A stretch of DNA of 64,000 nt, from positions 1-64,000 of the forward strand of contig JAJQCQ010000074.1 in the NCBI GenBank assembly GCA_021202635.1, written 5' to 3'. The notes below the pieces were generated by a model, which saw only the letters and a list, made by a program, of their open reading frames with translations, searched no databases and was not told where the DNA came from. Shown one piece after another: positions 7,373-17,687 of this stretch (the stretch's first letter is position 1; the number at the start of each line of letters is the position of its first letter). The stretch is from Lachnospiraceae bacterium. Its GTDB lineage: Bacteria > Bacillota > Clostridia > Lachnospirales > Lachnospiraceae. The position numbers were made by a program, and so were the translations under genes.

Positions 7373-10300
7373 TTATGCCATCTTCTCCAGCGCCGTCACC
7401 AGCTCCTGCGCCAGCGGCAGGGTCTCCTCGGCTTCTTTTCCGTTGATACGGGCACGGGTATAGAGGAAGCAGGGCTTACCTTCCACAACAAATTTCAGTC
7501 GGCCGCGATACTTCTTCAGAAGCTGATCGATCCGGGTGGTATCGATCTGGGCATGCTCATACATTTGAAAACGAAGCTCGTTTCCTTTCTGGGAAAGCTC
7601 CTCAATCCAGGCGTTATGAGCCTGGGCACGCAGGCGGGCGATCGCAAGAAGATTTTGTACCGAGCGCGGCGGCTCGCCAAAGCGATCGAGGAGTTCTTCC
7701 AGCATGTCATCATGCTCCTCCTCTGTGCGGATGGCAGCGATGCGCTTGTAGATATCGAGCTTCTGTGCCTCACTGCGGATGTAACGGTCAGGAATAAAAG
7801 CATCGATATCAAGGTCAATTGTGGTCTCAAAGCTTTCCTGCGGCGGCTGTATGCCCTGTGCTTCTTTTACGGATTCGTTGAGAAGCTTGCAGTACAGGTC
7901 GTAGCCGACCGCCTCCATATGTCCATGCTGCTCGCTGCCGAGCAGGTTTCCGGCACCGCGGATTTCAAGGTCGCGCATGGCAATACGGAAACCGCTGCCA
8001 AGCTCCGTAAATTCGCGGATTGCAGAAAGCCGTTTCTCTGCCACTTCCTTTAGCATCTTATTGCGGCGATACATCAGGAATGCGTAAGAGGTGCGGCTGG
8101 AACGTCCTACACGGCCGCGCAGCTGATAAAGCTGAGACAGTCCCATCGTATCCGCATCATGAATGATCATGGTATTCACATTGGAAATATCCAGTCCGGT
8201 CTCAATAATCGTCGTGGTTACAAGGACATCAATGTCTCCATTGATAAAATCAAACATGATCTTTTCCAGCTCATGCTCTTTCATCTGTCCATGAGCAAAC
8301 GCGACCTGTGCCTGCGGGACAAGAGCCGCGATTTTATTGGTGATATCAACAATCGTATTGACACGATTATATACATAATACACCTGCCCGCCCCGGGCAA
8401 GCTCACGGCTGATGGCTTCACGCACCATCTCTTCGTTGTATTCCATGACGTACGTCTGAATGGGCAGACGCTCCTGGGGCGCCTCTTCGAGAATGCTCAT
8501 ATCGCGGATACCAATCAGGCTCATATGCAGCGTACGCGGAATCGGGGTTGCGGTCAGGGTCATTACATCGATGTCGGTCTTTAACTGCTTGATTTTTTCC
8601 TTGTGCGTCACACCAAACCGTTGTTCTTCGTCGATGATAAGCAGGCCAAGATCCTTATACTGAACATCCTTAGAGAGCAGGCGGTGGGTGCCGATCACAA
8701 TATCGACAAGCCCGCTTTTTAAATCGGTCAGCGTCTTTTTCTGCTCCGCCGGCGTCCGAAAGCGGCACATCAGGTCCACACGCACCGGGAAGTCTTTCAT
8801 ACGCTGTAAAAACGTGTTGTAATGCTGCTGCGCGAGAATCGTTGTCGGCACCAGATAAGCGACCTGTTTTCCGTCCTGTACGGCCTTAAAGGCGGCCCGA
8901 ATCGCAATCTCGGTCTTTCCGAAACCCACATCGCCGCAAATCAGGCGGTCCATGATTTTCGTACTCTGCATATCGTGCTTGACATCTTCAATCGCCGCGA
9001 GCTGATCCTCTGTCTCCTCATATGGAAACATTTCCTCAAATTCCTGCTGCCAGACGGTGTCCTCGCTGTAGGTAAAGCCATCTTTTCGCTGCCGTTCGGC
9101 ATATAGCTTCACCAGGTCCTGCGCAATCTCACGGGCAGCAGTGCGTACCTTCGATTTGGTGCGGTTCCACTCCTGCGTACCCAGCTTGTTCAGCTTCGGC
9201 GGCCGCGCGTCACTGTCAGCGTATTTCTGAATCACGTCCAGCTGTGTCGCCGGAACGTAAAGGTTGCTGCCTCCGGCGTACTCAATCTTCATATAATCCT
9301 TTGTGACATGGTCGACCTCGACCTTCTCGATTCCTTTATAAACACCAAGGCCGTGATTTTCATGCACGGCAAAATCGCCGACCGACAGCTCAGAAAAGCT
9401 GCTGATCTGCTGACCCTCGTAACGTTTCTGCCTTTTTCGTTTCTTCTTCTCCTGGCCAAAAATATCACTCTCTGTAATTACCGCAAAACGAATCAGAGGA
9501 TATTCGTAGCCCCGTTTCGCATTGCCATAGGTAATCAGAATCTCTCCGGAGTGCACCTCACGCGTTTCGTCTTCTGTGTAAAAAGCCGACAGTCCCTCCT
9601 CTGTCAGATCCCGTGCCAGGCGGTTCCCCCTCGTGCGGGACGCCGCCAGCAGGATCACGCGGTAGCCTTCCCGCTTCCAGCCCCTGAGGTCCTTTACCAG
9701 ATACTCAAAGCTGTTATTATATGGATTGACCGAGCGGACAGTCAGGCTGTATTTGCCGGAAACAGCCCATGGCGCCTTTGCGTTCTCCAGCGTACAAAGA
9801 CCCACCGCATTCCGTCGGCAGATCGCGGCAGCGGTCGCCTGCGTGGAAAACAGCAGCTCCGTCTGCCCGGGCAGTACATAGCCTTTCTCCAGACGGTTCG
9901 TCATGCTCTCGGAAAACTCCAGTTCTACCGCATCGCCCGCTTCCAGCATCCGGTTGGGTTCATCAAGAAACAAAATGGTCCGTTCCGGGTCGAAATAATC
10001 CAGGAAACTGATCTTTTCCCCTACAAAGTAGTCGATAAAGCCTTCCATAGAAAGAGGCTCCCCCGTCTCCTCCAGCTCGTCGCGGCAGTCCTGAAGAAGC
10101 TGGCGGATTCTGCCGGCCGCTTCCCCGGCATCAGCCAGATGCGCAGCATTTTTCTCATCGCCGGCACGTCCTGCCATTCTCTGCTTCTGAAATTTCTCCT
10201 CGGCTGCTTTTGCTTCTTTTTTGATCCGTGCAAGCGCCCGTTTTCGTGCCGCCTGGTCCGGAATCAGCTCCGCAGCCGGAAAAATCCGCACCCGGTCCAG

Positions 10301-11086
10301 ATTTTCAATGGACCGCTGACTCTCCACGTCAAAGCTGCGAATCGAGTCCACTTCTTCTCCCCAAAGCTCGATGCGAACCGGATTTTCCTCCGTCAGGGGA
10401 AAAATATCAATAATCCCGCCCCGGACCGCAAACTGCCCCGGTCCTTCGACCTGTCCAGTGCGCTCATAGCCAAGCCGGATCAGCTCTTTTTTCAGTTTTT
10501 CCGTATCAATCTCCGCATCGCCGTCAATCGTAAGAATGTGTTCCTGCCATTCCTGAAACGGAACCATGCGGTTCATGCAGGCAGCGATCGTCGTAATAAT
10601 TGTCAGCGGCTTTTCCTGCACCGGATCAGCTCCTCCTGCCGGTCTGTTCTTTGCCGCCTCCCTTTGGCTCGTCGAAACATCCGTTTGCTTTGTATCCGCA
10701 CCAGAAGCTCCAGCCAGACTGCCGTCCGTCAGCGCCTTCAGCACCTGGATCCGCTGCTGTTCCAGAAGATTGCTGTGAATATCCGCCTGAAAAAAAATCA
10801 GATCCTTCGCCGGAAAGTACAGGACATCCCTGTCAAAAAAACGATAATTCTCATACATCTCCTTCGCCCGGAGATCATTGTAGGTAATAATAAGTGTAAC
10901 CGGATGTGCTGTGCTTTCCGGCACATGCTTCTTCTCATGAAATTCCTCCGCCAGGCAATGTACAAAATGGGATTTCTGGGAGTCAATACACCCCGTTACC
11001 TGAAGCAGGCCGCGGTTTCCCACGGCCTTTTGACTGATTTCCTCAAATTCCCCAAGCTGCCGCATGGGAGCCAGAAATGCTTTCAT
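7373..11086 (-). CDS. mfd: Transcription-repair coupling factor
   Basis: Mfd removes RNA polymerase stalled at DNA lesions and recruits UvrA. Seen in order: the N-terminal UvrB-like module, including [12 protein letters not shown] and [15 protein letters not shown]; the RNA-polymerase-interacting domain ([14 protein letters not shown], near residue 575); Walker [10 protein letters not shown] near 719; DEEQ box near 819; [13 protein letters not shown]; and the C-terminal regulatory domain with [11 protein letters not shown]. At 1237 residues it is some 60 longer than usual because of two insertions: a linker near residues 123-160, and a segment near 302-322 that matches the family D in-frame repeat. 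AGAGGAAGA precedes the ATG. It is the last gene of murF-pth-mfd, 21 bases after pth, an arrangement close to the common pth-mfd order of Firmicutes. Confidence 0.97.
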   Translation of the reverse strand: MKAFLAPMRQLGEFEEISQKAVGNRGLLQVTGCIDSQKSHFVHCLAEEFHEKKHVPESTAHPVTLIITYNDLRAKEMYENYRFFDRDVLYFPAKDLIFFQADIHSNLLEQQRIQVLKALTDGSLAGASGADTKQTDVSTSQREAAKNRPAGGADPVQEKPLTIITTIAACMNRMVPFQEWQEHILTIDGDAEIDTEKLKKELIRLGYERTGQVEGPGQFAVRGGIIDIFPLTEENPVRIELWGEEVDSIRSFDVESQRSIENLDRVRIFPAAELIPDQAARKRALARIKKEAKAAEEKFQKQRMAGRAGDEKNAAHLADAGEAAGRIRQLLQDCRDELEETGEPLSMEGFIDYFVGEKISFLDYFDPERTILFLDEPNRMLEAGDAVELEFSESMTNRLEKGYVLPGQTELLFSTQATAAAICRRNAVGLCTLENAKAPWAVSGKYSLTVRSVNPYNNSFEYLVKDLRGWKREGYRVILLAASRTRGNRLARDLTEEGLSAFYTEDETREVHSGEILITYGNAKRGYEYPLIRFAVITESDIFGQEKKKRKRQKRYEGQQISSFSELSVGDFAVHENHGLGVYKGIEKVEVDHVTKDYMKIEYAGGSNLYVPATQLDVIQKYADSDARPPKLNKLGTQEWNRTKSKVRTAAREIAQDLVKLYAERQRKDGFTYSEDTVWQQEFEEMFPYEETEDQLAAIEDVKHDMQSTKIMDRLICGDVGFGKTEIAIRAAFKAVQDGKQVAYLVPTTILAQQHYNTFLQRMKDFPVRVDLMCRFRTPAEQKKTLTDLKSGLVDIVIGTHRLLSKDVQYKDLGLLIIDEEQRFGVTHKEKIKQLKTDIDVMTLTATPIPRTLHMSLIGIRDMSILEEAPQERLPIQTYVMEYNEEMVREAISRELARGGQVYYVYNRVNTIVDITNKIAALVPQAQVAFAHGQMKEHELEKIMFDFINGDIDVLVTTTIIETGLDISNVNTMIIHDADTMGLSQLYQLRGRVGRSSRTSYAFLMYRRNKMLKEVAEKRLSAIREFTELGSGFRIAMRDLEIRGAGNLLGSEQHGHMEAVGYDLYCKLLNESVKEAQGIQPPQESFETTIDLDIDAFIPDRYIRSEAQKLDIYKRIAAIRTEEEHDDMLEELLDRFGEPPRSVQNLLAIARLRAQAHNAWIEELSQKGNELRFQMYEHAQIDTTRIDQLLKKYRGRLKFVVEGKPCFLYTRARINGKEAEETLPLAQELVTALEKMA
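10118..10180 (-). repeat. Family D in-frame coding repeat, copy in mfd
   Basis: The plus strand reads agatgcgcagcatttttctc, closely matching aaatgcgaagcatttttctc inside murF at 12031. It encodes the peptide [20 protein letters not shown] in the region after the UvrB-like module, where related Mfd proteins carry a variable helical linker. Confidence 0.7.
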
Positions 11087-11107
11087 CTCTATCTTCCTCT
11101 AATCTCA

Positions 11108-11683
11108 TCATTTCGCCAGATGCGTATTGTACGCATTCATCACCGCCTGCACATCCTCGCTCAGCAGCATAGCCGCGGCATCCCCTGCGCGGGAAAAGGC
11201 CTCCGACATGGTCTCCCATTCTTCCTCCGGAAAATGCCCCAGCACATAATCGACAAGGTCATACTCCTGCGGTTTCTCACCGACGCCGATCCTGACCCGC
11301 GCAAATACCTGTGTGCCAAGCTGCTGAATGATATTTTTGATTCCATTGTGTCCGCCCGCACTACCTTTCGCCCGCACGCGAAGCTGTCCCGGCGGCAGGC
11401 TGATGTCATCATATAAAACAATGAATGCTTCCTCCGGGTTGAGCTTGTAAAAGTCACAGGCGGCACGGATACTCTCACCGCTCGCATTCATGTAAGTCAG
11501 CGGCTTCAGAAGAAGAACCTTCTGGCCATTGATCACGCCAGTTCCGGTAAGCGCCCGGAATTTCTCTGTCTCAATCCGGATCCCATATTTGTCCGCCAGG
11601 CGGTCAATTGCTTCGTAACCGGCATTGTGCCGTGTGTGTGCGTATTTTCGTCCGGGATTACCGAGTCCCGCTATAATATACAT
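11108..11683 (-). CDS. pth: Peptidyl-tRNA hydrolase
   Basis: Essential enzyme that frees tRNA from peptidyl-tRNA released by stalled ribosomes. The 191-residue protein begins MYIIAGLGNPGRKYAHTRHN, with the GLGNPG motif and catalytic His in TRHNAG. It also has KPLTYMNASGESI, the YDDISLPPGQLRVRAKGSAGGHNGIKNI core with catalytic Asp in YDD, and FARVRIGVGEKP. The ATG at 11683 has GATGAGGAAA upstream, which rules out the longer frame from 11734. It starts 10 bases after murF and ends 21 before mfd, so the three are probably cotranscribed. Confidence 0.96.
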   Translation of the reverse strand: MYIIAGLGNPGRKYAHTRHNAGYEAIDRLADKYGIRIETEKFRALTGTGVINGQKVLLLKPLTYMNASGESIRAACDFYKLNPEEAFIVLYDDISLPPGQLRVRAKGSAGGHNGIKNIIQQLGTQVFARVRIGVGEKPQEYDLVDYVLGHFPEEEWETMSEAFSRAGDAAAMLLSEDVQAVMNAYNTHLAK

Positions 11684-11693
11684 GATCGTTTCC

Positions 11694-13304
11694 TCATCCT
11701 TTTTCATTCTCCAGACTCGCGACAACCTTTTCAAACTGCATGAAATGTGACGCTTTTACAAGGATCGTGTCGCCTTTTTCCACCAGTGACGGAAGCGTTT
11801 CAAGCAGCGCCGGCAGATCCGGCAGAACCATCGTCCTTTTCTCCGGATTCACCGCATGGATTCCTTCCGCGATTTGTGCACTTAACTTCCCCACACAGAT
11901 ACACAGGTCGATCTCCAGCCGCCCTGCAAATTCACCGACCTCGCGGTGCATCTGTTCCTCCTCACCGCCAAGCTCACCCATATCGCCCAGAATCGCTACC
12001 CTTCGATTCCACCCGTCCACAGCGCCGACCAAATGCGAAGCATTTTTCTCATCGTCGGCGCGTCTTGCCGCCGAGCGCATGCGAGGGGACGCCTCCTCCA
12101 GAACCTCCAGCGATGCTTTCATCGACATCGGATTTGCATTGTAACAGTCATCGATGATCGTAAAATTCTCCGTGTGGATAATATGGAATCGTCCGCTCAC
12201 CGGCTGCAGGCTCTCAATCCCCGTCCGGATCTCATCCATTGACAGACCATACTGCAGACCGACCGCTGTGGCCGCAAGTGCATTCCGCACCATGTGAATG
12301 CCCGGAATCGGAATCAATACTTTAAAGCTGTCACCTGAAGCAGCATGGATTCGGCACTCGATTCCAACCAGCCCTTTTTTCTCGATCTGATCCGCATAGA
12401 TATCATTTCCAGTCCCCAGCCCAAAGAAAACCGGTCGAAGTACCGCCTTTTTTCCATCATCCACGCAGTCTGCAGCCTCGACCGGCTGCGCCGCATTTTC
12501 CTCATGATCGGCGCGTCCTGCTGCCGATGCGTCCGGCCAGTGACAGGCATTCAGCTCCGGCCGGTGCGAAAACGGAGACTGCATGCGCGGAGATATATCC
12601 GCAACTTTTACCTCCCGCACCGTCACCAGCTTATCATCGTCCCCGTTTAGTATAATATGCCCATCCGGGCGTAAAAAATCAAAAATTTCCGTCTTCGCGC
12701 GCAGTACACCGTCACGGTCTCCCAGAAATTCCAGGTGGCACTGACCAATATTCGTGATCACACAGGTATCCGGCTGTGCGATCCGCGCCAGCCGGTGCAT
12801 CTCCCCAAAGTGGTTGATGCCCATCTCAAGCACCGCAATCTCATCCTCATCGCGCAGACGGAAGATGGTCAGCGGAAGTCCCAGCTCGTTGTTAAAATTC
12901 CCAGCTGTTTTCAGGGTGCGATACTTCTGCGAAAGAACCGCCGCGATCATCTCCTTCGTGCTGGTCTTGCCGACACTGCCCGTAACACCGACCACCGGGA
13001 TCGCCAGCTGCTCCAGATAGTACGCCGCAAGCGCGCCAAGCGCACGGATCGTAGAATCTACTTTTATGTAATTTCCCGCGCTTTCGCGAGGGGGCGTTTC
13101 CACAAGCACGCAGAGCGCACCTTTTTCAAAAACAGACTCGATAAAATCATGTCCATCCACCCGCTCGCCTTTAATCGCCGCGAACAGGCAGCCTGGCTCC
13201 GCTTTTCGGCTGTCTGTCGTCACGGAACAGATTTCTCTGTCCCGATCCTCGTCTCTTCCATAATAAATACCACCGCAGGCCTCCGCCATGCGGGTCAAGG
13301 TCAT
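11694..13304 (-). CDS. murF: UDP-N-acetylmuramoyl-tripeptide--D-alanyl-D-alanine ligase
   Basis: Cytoplasmic Mur ligase adding D-Ala-D-Ala to the peptidoglycan precursor. Motifs: ATP loop GVTGSVGKTSTKE near residues 105-118, AGNFNNELGLPLT, EMGINHFGEM, NAHAATAVG-type segment NALAATAVGLQYG, DDCYNANPMSMKASLE and LGDMGELG. At about 536 residues it is some 80 longer than ordinary MurF. The extra length is two insertions: residues 237-281 in the central domain and 406-431 in a loop of the C-terminal domain. Both begin SPRM and carry a GRAD-type peptide (family D). Three ATGs are possible (13325, 13313, 13304); 13304 has the best spaced GGAAGG. It heads murF-pth-mfd and follows a family B repeat. 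Confidence 0.95.
   Translation of the reverse strand: MTLTRMAEACGGIYYGRDEDRDREICSVTTDSRKAEPGCLFAAIKGERVDGHDFIESVFEKGALCVLVETPPRESAGNYIKVDSTIRALGALAAYYLEQLAIPVVGVTGSVGKTSTKEMIAAVLSQKYRTLKTAGNFNNELGLPLTIFRLRDEDEIAVLEMGINHFGEMHRLARIAQPDTCVITNIGQCHLEFLGDRDGVLRAKTEIFDFLRPDGHIILNGDDDKLVTVREVKVADISPRMQSPFSHRPELNACHWPDASAAGRADHEENAAQPVEAADCVDDGKKAVLRPVFFGLGTGNDIYADQIEKKGLVGIECRIHAASGDSFKVLIPIPGIHMVRNALAATAVGLQYGLSMDEIRTGIESLQPVSGRFHIIHTENFTIIDDCYNANPMSMKASLEVLEEASPRMRSAARRADDEKNASHLVGAVDGWNRRVAILGDMGELGGEEEQMHREVGEFAGRLEIDLCICVGKLSAQIAEGIHAVNPEKRTMVLPDLPALLETLPSLVEKGDTILVKASHFMQFEKVVASLENEKG
12010..12087 (-). repeat. Family D in-frame coding repeat, C-terminal copy in murF
   Basis: It encodes SPRMRSAARRADDEKNASH followed by LVGAVDGW. 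The plus strand contains a perfect hairpin AAATGC-GAA-GCATTT (12031-12045), then tttctcatcgtcggcgcgtc. The insertion falls between a helix (SLEVLEEA) and a strand (RRVAILGDMGELG) of the MurF C-terminal domain, where ordinary MurF proteins have a short loop. Confidence 0.75.
12462..12594 (-). repeat. Family D in-frame coding repeat, central copy in murF
   Basis: It encodes SPRMQS, a spacer, then AAGRADHEENAAQPVEAAD. The plus strand carries gccgcattttcctcatgatc and ggcgcgtcctgctgccgatg, matching the other two copies. It interrupts the central domain before VFFGLGTGNDIYA. Confidence 0.65.
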
Positions 13305-13341
13305 ATTTTTCATTCCTTCCCCCATACTTCCCTTACTCAGT

Positions 13342-13413
13342 GTACTATTCAGAACAGCAGGCCACAGACCGCCTTCTCTGTCTTTTCTTTTCGATGCTGT
13401 TCTGAACTGTTAC
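13342..13413. repeat. Family B palindromic repeat, copy 1
   Basis: Bounded by CTATTCAGAACAGCAGG and GCTGTTCTGAACTGTTAC. It fills most of the gap between the L,D-transpeptidase stop codon (which it touches) and murF. Confidence 0.75.
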
Positions 13414-15137
13414 TACTCAATGATAATCACTCCGTCATCACTTCCCGATGAGGACCCGTCCGACCAGATGGTCTCATCGGAGATCGTGATCTCAAATTCC
13501 GCGTCGCCGGTACTCGTGCCATCTGAGGTTGTGTCATCGTCATCGTCGTCGATTCGGTTCGTCTCCGTCGAGCCGCCGTCAGCGGTGCTGCCGCCGGAAG
13601 AAGATGTCCCGGAGAAATCCGAGCTGTTTCCATCAATAATGATGATATTGTCATCCTCGTCATCTGTACTCGACGAACTGCTGCCGGACGAGCTGTTTGC
13701 TACATAGGAGGTGCCGCTGCTCGCTGTACTGTAACCGTAATTTGTACTGCTGGTATAACAGATGACCGGCGTCCCGGCTTCTATGTTCTCAAAAATCGTC
13801 TGTGCCTGCGCGGTCGGCGTGTTAATGCAGCCGTGCGAACCATTGGTGATGTAAATCGTGCCGCCGTAGCTGCTTCTCCAGGAATCGGCGTCATGAATTC
13901 CCACATTTCCGTAAAACGGCATCCAGTAATTCACTGGCGTTTCATAGGTCTCTCCAGTCAGAACGGCATCCTGCTTTTTGTAAACGATATAAAACATTCC
14001 TTCCGGAGAAACATTTCCCGTACTGACATTACCCGTCACAACCGGCGTCTCTACAAGCAGTTCGCCATCCTTATAATACCACATTCTCTGGTTCGTGTAA
14101 TCAATTTCCACATAGGTATCGCCGACATCGTTCGTTCCTCGCGTCAGAGCACTGTTCGTCCACACAGGGGAACGGCCCTCGATCTGACCGGCCAGAAGCA
14201 GATTGTAAAGTGCCTCTGTCTCGGACTCGCGGTCCATCTTCCAGCCGTACGTAACAGACTCCACGTAAACGGTCTCCCCATTTGAAGTGACAAACGGCTC
14301 GTAAGTACCGATTGTGTCATAGGTATCGGCAAGCGTCTCGACCCATGCAGCCACTGAATCATAATCAAAGGACGGTGTATTTTCTTCATCCAGTGAGAAC
14401 CAGTCCATAAAGGTGGAGGAGTCCAGGGTCACCACCACATCGCCGCTCATATAGTAATTAATATACATGGAAGCGTACTGGTTGTAAAGGCTCACCGCTT
14501 CGATCAGGCTTTCCTCTTCCGATGTGACCTCCGCCGATATGTAACACCCGGCCATTTCCAGATTCAGGCTTTTTTTCCCGGATTCCACCGCCGTCTCCAC
14601 AGCGGCGACCACCTTTTCCGTGTCAAGCTGTGTCCCTTCTGTCTCCGCGACAATCCCATAGGTGCCGTCCTCCAGGAGCGTTACATACGCATTTTCCGGA
14701 GCTGTCATCTGATCGGCCTGCATCATGGAAAACGTCTGTACCACCGCGGCCAGCTTTTCTGCATCATAGGTCACCGACGTGTCCATCGAGTAAGACTGTC
14801 CGTCCAGAAAGCAGGCAAAGAGCCAGGAAAATGCATTCTGCTCTCCAAGAAGCGCCGCCGTCTCTCCATTTGACACAAAACAATAGTCAAAATCCGTGCC
14901 CAGAATCGTCTCCTGCTCCTCGTCTCTTCCCGTAATGACCAGGCGGTACTCTTCAGCCTCTGCCGCAATCTGTTCTTCTGCCTCCGTCACGGTCATCCCG
15001 GAAACATCAATCCCATTGATCGTGGTATTTTTCAGAAAATGCGTCGTGTAATACATTGCGCACGCCGTGTATGTGCCAAGCACGCACGCCAGTAAGAATA
15101 AAACAATCGCCAGCAGAATGGCTGTCCGTTTTCTCAT
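13413..15137 (-). CDS. Membrane-anchored L,D-transpeptidase (YkuD fold)
   Basis: Probably forms 3-3 peptidoglycan cross-links or attaches proteins to peptidoglycan outside the cell. The 574-residue protein has an N-terminal membrane anchor (residues 5-27), then a PG-binding-4-like region with NTTINGIDVSGMTVTEAEEQI, and a YkuD catalytic domain with His in GIHDADSW and the nucleophile in ITNGSHGCINTP near residue 435. The last 120 residues are a Ser/Asp/Gly-rich, low-complexity tail (runs of SSSS and DDDD) that may span the wall. ATG at 15137 has AGAGGGATT upstream; the frame to 15188 is not needed. It lies upstream of murF, so both act in wall synthesis. Confidence 0.9.
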   Translation of the reverse strand: MRKRTAILLAIVLFLLACVLGTYTACAMYYTTHFLKNTTINGIDVSGMTVTEAEEQIAAEAEEYRLVITGRDEEQETILGTDFDYCFVSNGETAALLGEQNAFSWLFACFLDGQSYSMDTSVTYDAEKLAAVVQTFSMMQADQMTAPENAYVTLLEDGTYGIVAETEGTQLDTEKVVAAVETAVESGKKSLNLEMAGCYISAEVTSEEESLIEAVSLYNQYASMYINYYMSGDVVVTLDSSTFMDWFSLDEENTPSFDYDSVAAWVETLADTYDTIGTYEPFVTSNGETVYVESVTYGWKMDRESETEALYNLLLAGQIEGRSPVWTNSALTRGTNDVGDTYVEIDYTNQRMWYYKDGELLVETPVVTGNVSTGNVSPEGMFYIVYKKQDAVLTGETYETPVNYWMPFYGNVGIHDADSWRSSYGGTIYITNGSHGCINTPTAQAQTIFENIEAGTPVICYTSSTNYGYSTASSGTSYVANSSSGSSSSSTDDEDDNIIIIDGNSSDFSGTSSSGGSTADGGSTETNRIDDDDDDTTSDGTSTGDAEFEITISDETIWSDGSSSGSDDGVIIIE

Positions 15138-15343
15138 ATAATCCCTCTTTTCATGTAAACTGCGTAATTCGCGCATTAAGCGGTACATATTTCATAAAAG
15201 ATCCTTATTACACATCATATATCACAGTTCAAAATAATAAAAGGAATGCTCCGTTAAGAGTAAATTGTTTTTTTCTTAAAATAATCCAGGCATATGCCGC
15301 GCTTCAAACCGTTCCGGTTGCAGCGGTCAGGCACATATCATCA

Positions 15344-17563
15344 TCATACAATCACCGGCACCATCCGGGGTCTTGCCTCCAGAACAACCGCAGAAGTCGC
15401 CGACAGCACAATCTTCAGCTCGCCGCCAATCAGGGGATATGCGGCGCATTCTTCGGTAAATCCTTCCTTGGTGGTCTCAAATACCCGCTCCAGGACGCAA
15501 TCGTTGGTAATGCCTGCCGGCCACACCGGAAGGGTCAGCTCCAGCCGTTCCTCGCTGTTGTTAAAAATCACTACCATCTGGCACTCCCGACTGAATCTTC
15601 CGTAAGCCAGCCAGTTCTGCCGGTTCTGGCGCTCCCCGTGAAGCGCTTCCGAAGCGGCTGTACGATCTGCCGCTTCCGATGACAAATCAAAGCCACCGCT
15701 GCCCAGGAACCGCAGCGAACCATGCGCAAATACCGGATAACGGCGATGCATCGCTATCACGCGGCGGTGAAATTCCAGCATCTGTTTATCCTCATGTCCC
15801 CAGGGATAGGTGCGCCGGTTGTCCGGGTCGGTAAAGCCGCAGACGCCGGCCTCGTCGCCATAATACAGCGTCGGCGCACCGGGCCAGGTCATCTGCATAA
15901 CCACTGCCTCGCGCATGATCTCCGGGCGAATCCCTTCAGAGGCGGCCGCGCCGCCCAGCTTTTCCACACGCCCCGGACGACTGCTGGTGCGCGTCAGGAA
16001 GCGGGAATGATCGTGATTGGAAAGCTCATTCATCGCCACCTGCAGCGAAGGGGTGAGAAATTCCGTCATATTCCGCGTCATTGACTGCACAAAGGCCTGC
16101 GAGTCCCCGTGAAGCTCTTCCCTGTATTCATCACTGTGCTTTTCCATCCCGGTGAAAAACCAGGTCAGAGGCTCCATAAATGCGCGGTAATTCATCACCG
16201 TGTCCCATTCATCGCCGCCCAGCCAGGGCGATGCATCTTCATAGTGCTCCGCCAGAATGATCGCCTCTGGATTTGCCGCTTTCACCACATTGCGGAATTT
16301 CTTCCAGAACTGGTGATTGTATTCCGCGGAAAATCCGAGATCTGCCGCCACATCGAGGCGCCAGCCATCTACATTGTAAGGCGGAGATACCCATTTTGCG
16401 GCAATCCGCAGAATATATTCCTCCAGCTCCTGTGAGGCCTCATAATTCAGCTTCGGCAGTGTCTCATAGTCCCACCAGCCCTCATAATAAGAGTTGTATG
16501 GCCACTCATGCTCATTATTGAATTTGAAAAAGGAACGGTATGGGCTGTCCGCTGCTACATAAGCCCCTTTCTCATAACCGGGCTGTCTCTCGTAGATGCG
16601 TTCCCGATCCATCCATTTATTAAAGGAACCGCAGTGATTAAACACGCCGTCCAGAATGACTCGCATCCCCCGTCGGTGTACCTCTTCCACAAATTGCGCA
16701 AAAAACGCGTTGCTCGCCTCCAGATTCCGCCGATCCGTCACCCGGCTGATGTAGCGCGTCGCGTCGCGGTTGCTCAGATGCATCTCCTGCGCCAGACTCC
16801 CTGCGGAGGAATGCTCCGCCGCTTCGTTACAGTCATCCGGAAGCAATGCTCCCCGTTCCGCCACGATCACCCCGATATGCGGGTCAATGTAGTCATAGTC
16901 CTGCGTATCATATTTATGATTCGATGGGGATACAAAGACCGGATTCAGGTACAAAACCTCCACACCCAGCTCCTGCAGATAATCCAGCTTATCCCAGACG
17001 CCCTGCAGATCGCCGCCATAGAATTCCCGCGTATCATCGGCCGCCGGAAGCTGATCCCAGTCCGTGATCCGGCTTACCGGCTTTCCCAGGTAAAAATATT
17101 CCCTGTCCAGCACATCATTGGAGGGATCCCCATTGCAAAACCGTTCCGTAAAAATCTGGTACATGACCGCCCCCTTCGCCCAGTCCGGCGTCGAAAACCC
17201 CGGAACGAGGCAGAACAGGCGGCTCCGGTTCAGGTTCCGCGACACACCCAGCCTCGTGTAAAAGCAGCGCGCCTTCCCGGCCTGCACCTCAAAGTAATAG
17301 TAAACCGGCGCCTCATCCACTTGAATATCTGTCGCATAGTAATCAAAACGCGAATCGCTGGCCTCAACCTCCATGGCCTTTTTCGTCGCCTCGCTGATAA
17401 AAAACACGAAATCCACATTATCTCTCTTCGTACGAAAACGAACCCGCACCGTATCACCAGGCTTCGGCTCCATCGGCGTCACATAATTCTCCGTCCCATC
17501 GCTGAACAGGGACTGAATATCAAAGACCGGCCGCATATGGATAAAATAATCCAGTCTCTTCAT
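15344..17563 (-). CDS. GH13 alpha-amylase family enzyme (neopullulanase/cyclomaltodextrinase-like)
   Basis: Cytoplasmic alpha-glucan hydrolase, no signal peptide. Order: an N-terminal carbohydrate-binding-like beta domain (residues 1-120), the GH13 barrel starting WAKGAVMYQIFTERFCNGDP, and a C-terminal beta domain. Catalytic residues are visible: Asp in GWRLDVAAD near residue 401, Glu in IILAEHYEDA near 440 and Asp in NELSNHDHSR near 517; also VILDGVFNHCG. A hydrophilic insertion, EAADRTAASEALHGERQNRQN, interrupts the C-terminal domain. Start choice is weak: ATG at 17563 fits homologue-like MKRLDYFIHMRPVFD, while ATGs at 17599 and 17623 lie in frame, 17623 with a distant AAGGGAAG. It sits inside the housekeeping block without sugar genes. 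Confidence 0.88.
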   Translation of the reverse strand: MKRLDYFIHMRPVFDIQSLFSDGTENYVTPMEPKPGDTVRVRFRTKRDNVDFVFFISEATKKAMEVEASDSRFDYYATDIQVDEAPVYYYFEVQAGKARCFYTRLGVSRNLNRSRLFCLVPGFSTPDWAKGAVMYQIFTERFCNGDPSNDVLDREYFYLGKPVSRITDWDQLPAADDTREFYGGDLQGVWDKLDYLQELGVEVLYLNPVFVSPSNHKYDTQDYDYIDPHIGVIVAERGALLPDDCNEAAEHSSAGSLAQEMHLSNRDATRYISRVTDRRNLEASNAFFAQFVEEVHRRGMRVILDGVFNHCGSFNKWMDRERIYERQPGYEKGAYVAADSPYRSFFKFNNEHEWPYNSYYEGWWDYETLPKLNYEASQELEEYILRIAAKWVSPPYNVDGWRLDVAADLGFSAEYNHQFWKKFRNVVKAANPEAIILAEHYEDASPWLGGDEWDTVMNYRAFMEPLTWFFTGMEKHSDEYREELHGDSQAFVQSMTRNMTEFLTPSLQVAMNELSNHDHSRFLTRTSSRPGRVEKLGGAAASEGIRPEIMREAVVMQMTWPGAPTLYYGDEAGVCGFTDPDNRRTYPWGHEDKQMLEFHRRVIAMHRRYPVFAHGSLRFLGSGGFDLSSEAADRTAASEALHGERQNRQNWLAYGRFSRECQMVVIFNNSEERLELTLPVWPAGITNDCVLERVFETTKEGFTEECAAYPLIGGELKIVLSATSAVVLEARPRMVPVIV

Positions 17564-17665
17564 CAATTTCTTTTTTTTTCTGATCCATACCACAGTCATC
17601 CTTACTCTTATTATAAAACCCATTATAATCAAGATTTCTTCCCTTCGCAACCGCTTTTTGGGCAG

Positions 17666-17687
17666 AAAAAAGCAGCCTTACGGCTGC
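17666..17687 (-). terminator. Rho-independent terminator downstream of ftsH
   Basis: On the minus strand GCAGCC-GTAA-GGCTGC is followed by six T. It lies about 180 bases past the ftsH stop codon. The plus strand also has a short T run, so it may act both ways. Confidence 0.75.

Noticed and set aside
9308-11416. 702-codon open frame on the plus strand opposite mfd and pth
   Set aside because: It is antisense to two clearly recognised genes, its translation is Arg/Leu/His-rich without family motifs, and no ribosome site is seen. It is a by-product of codon usage.
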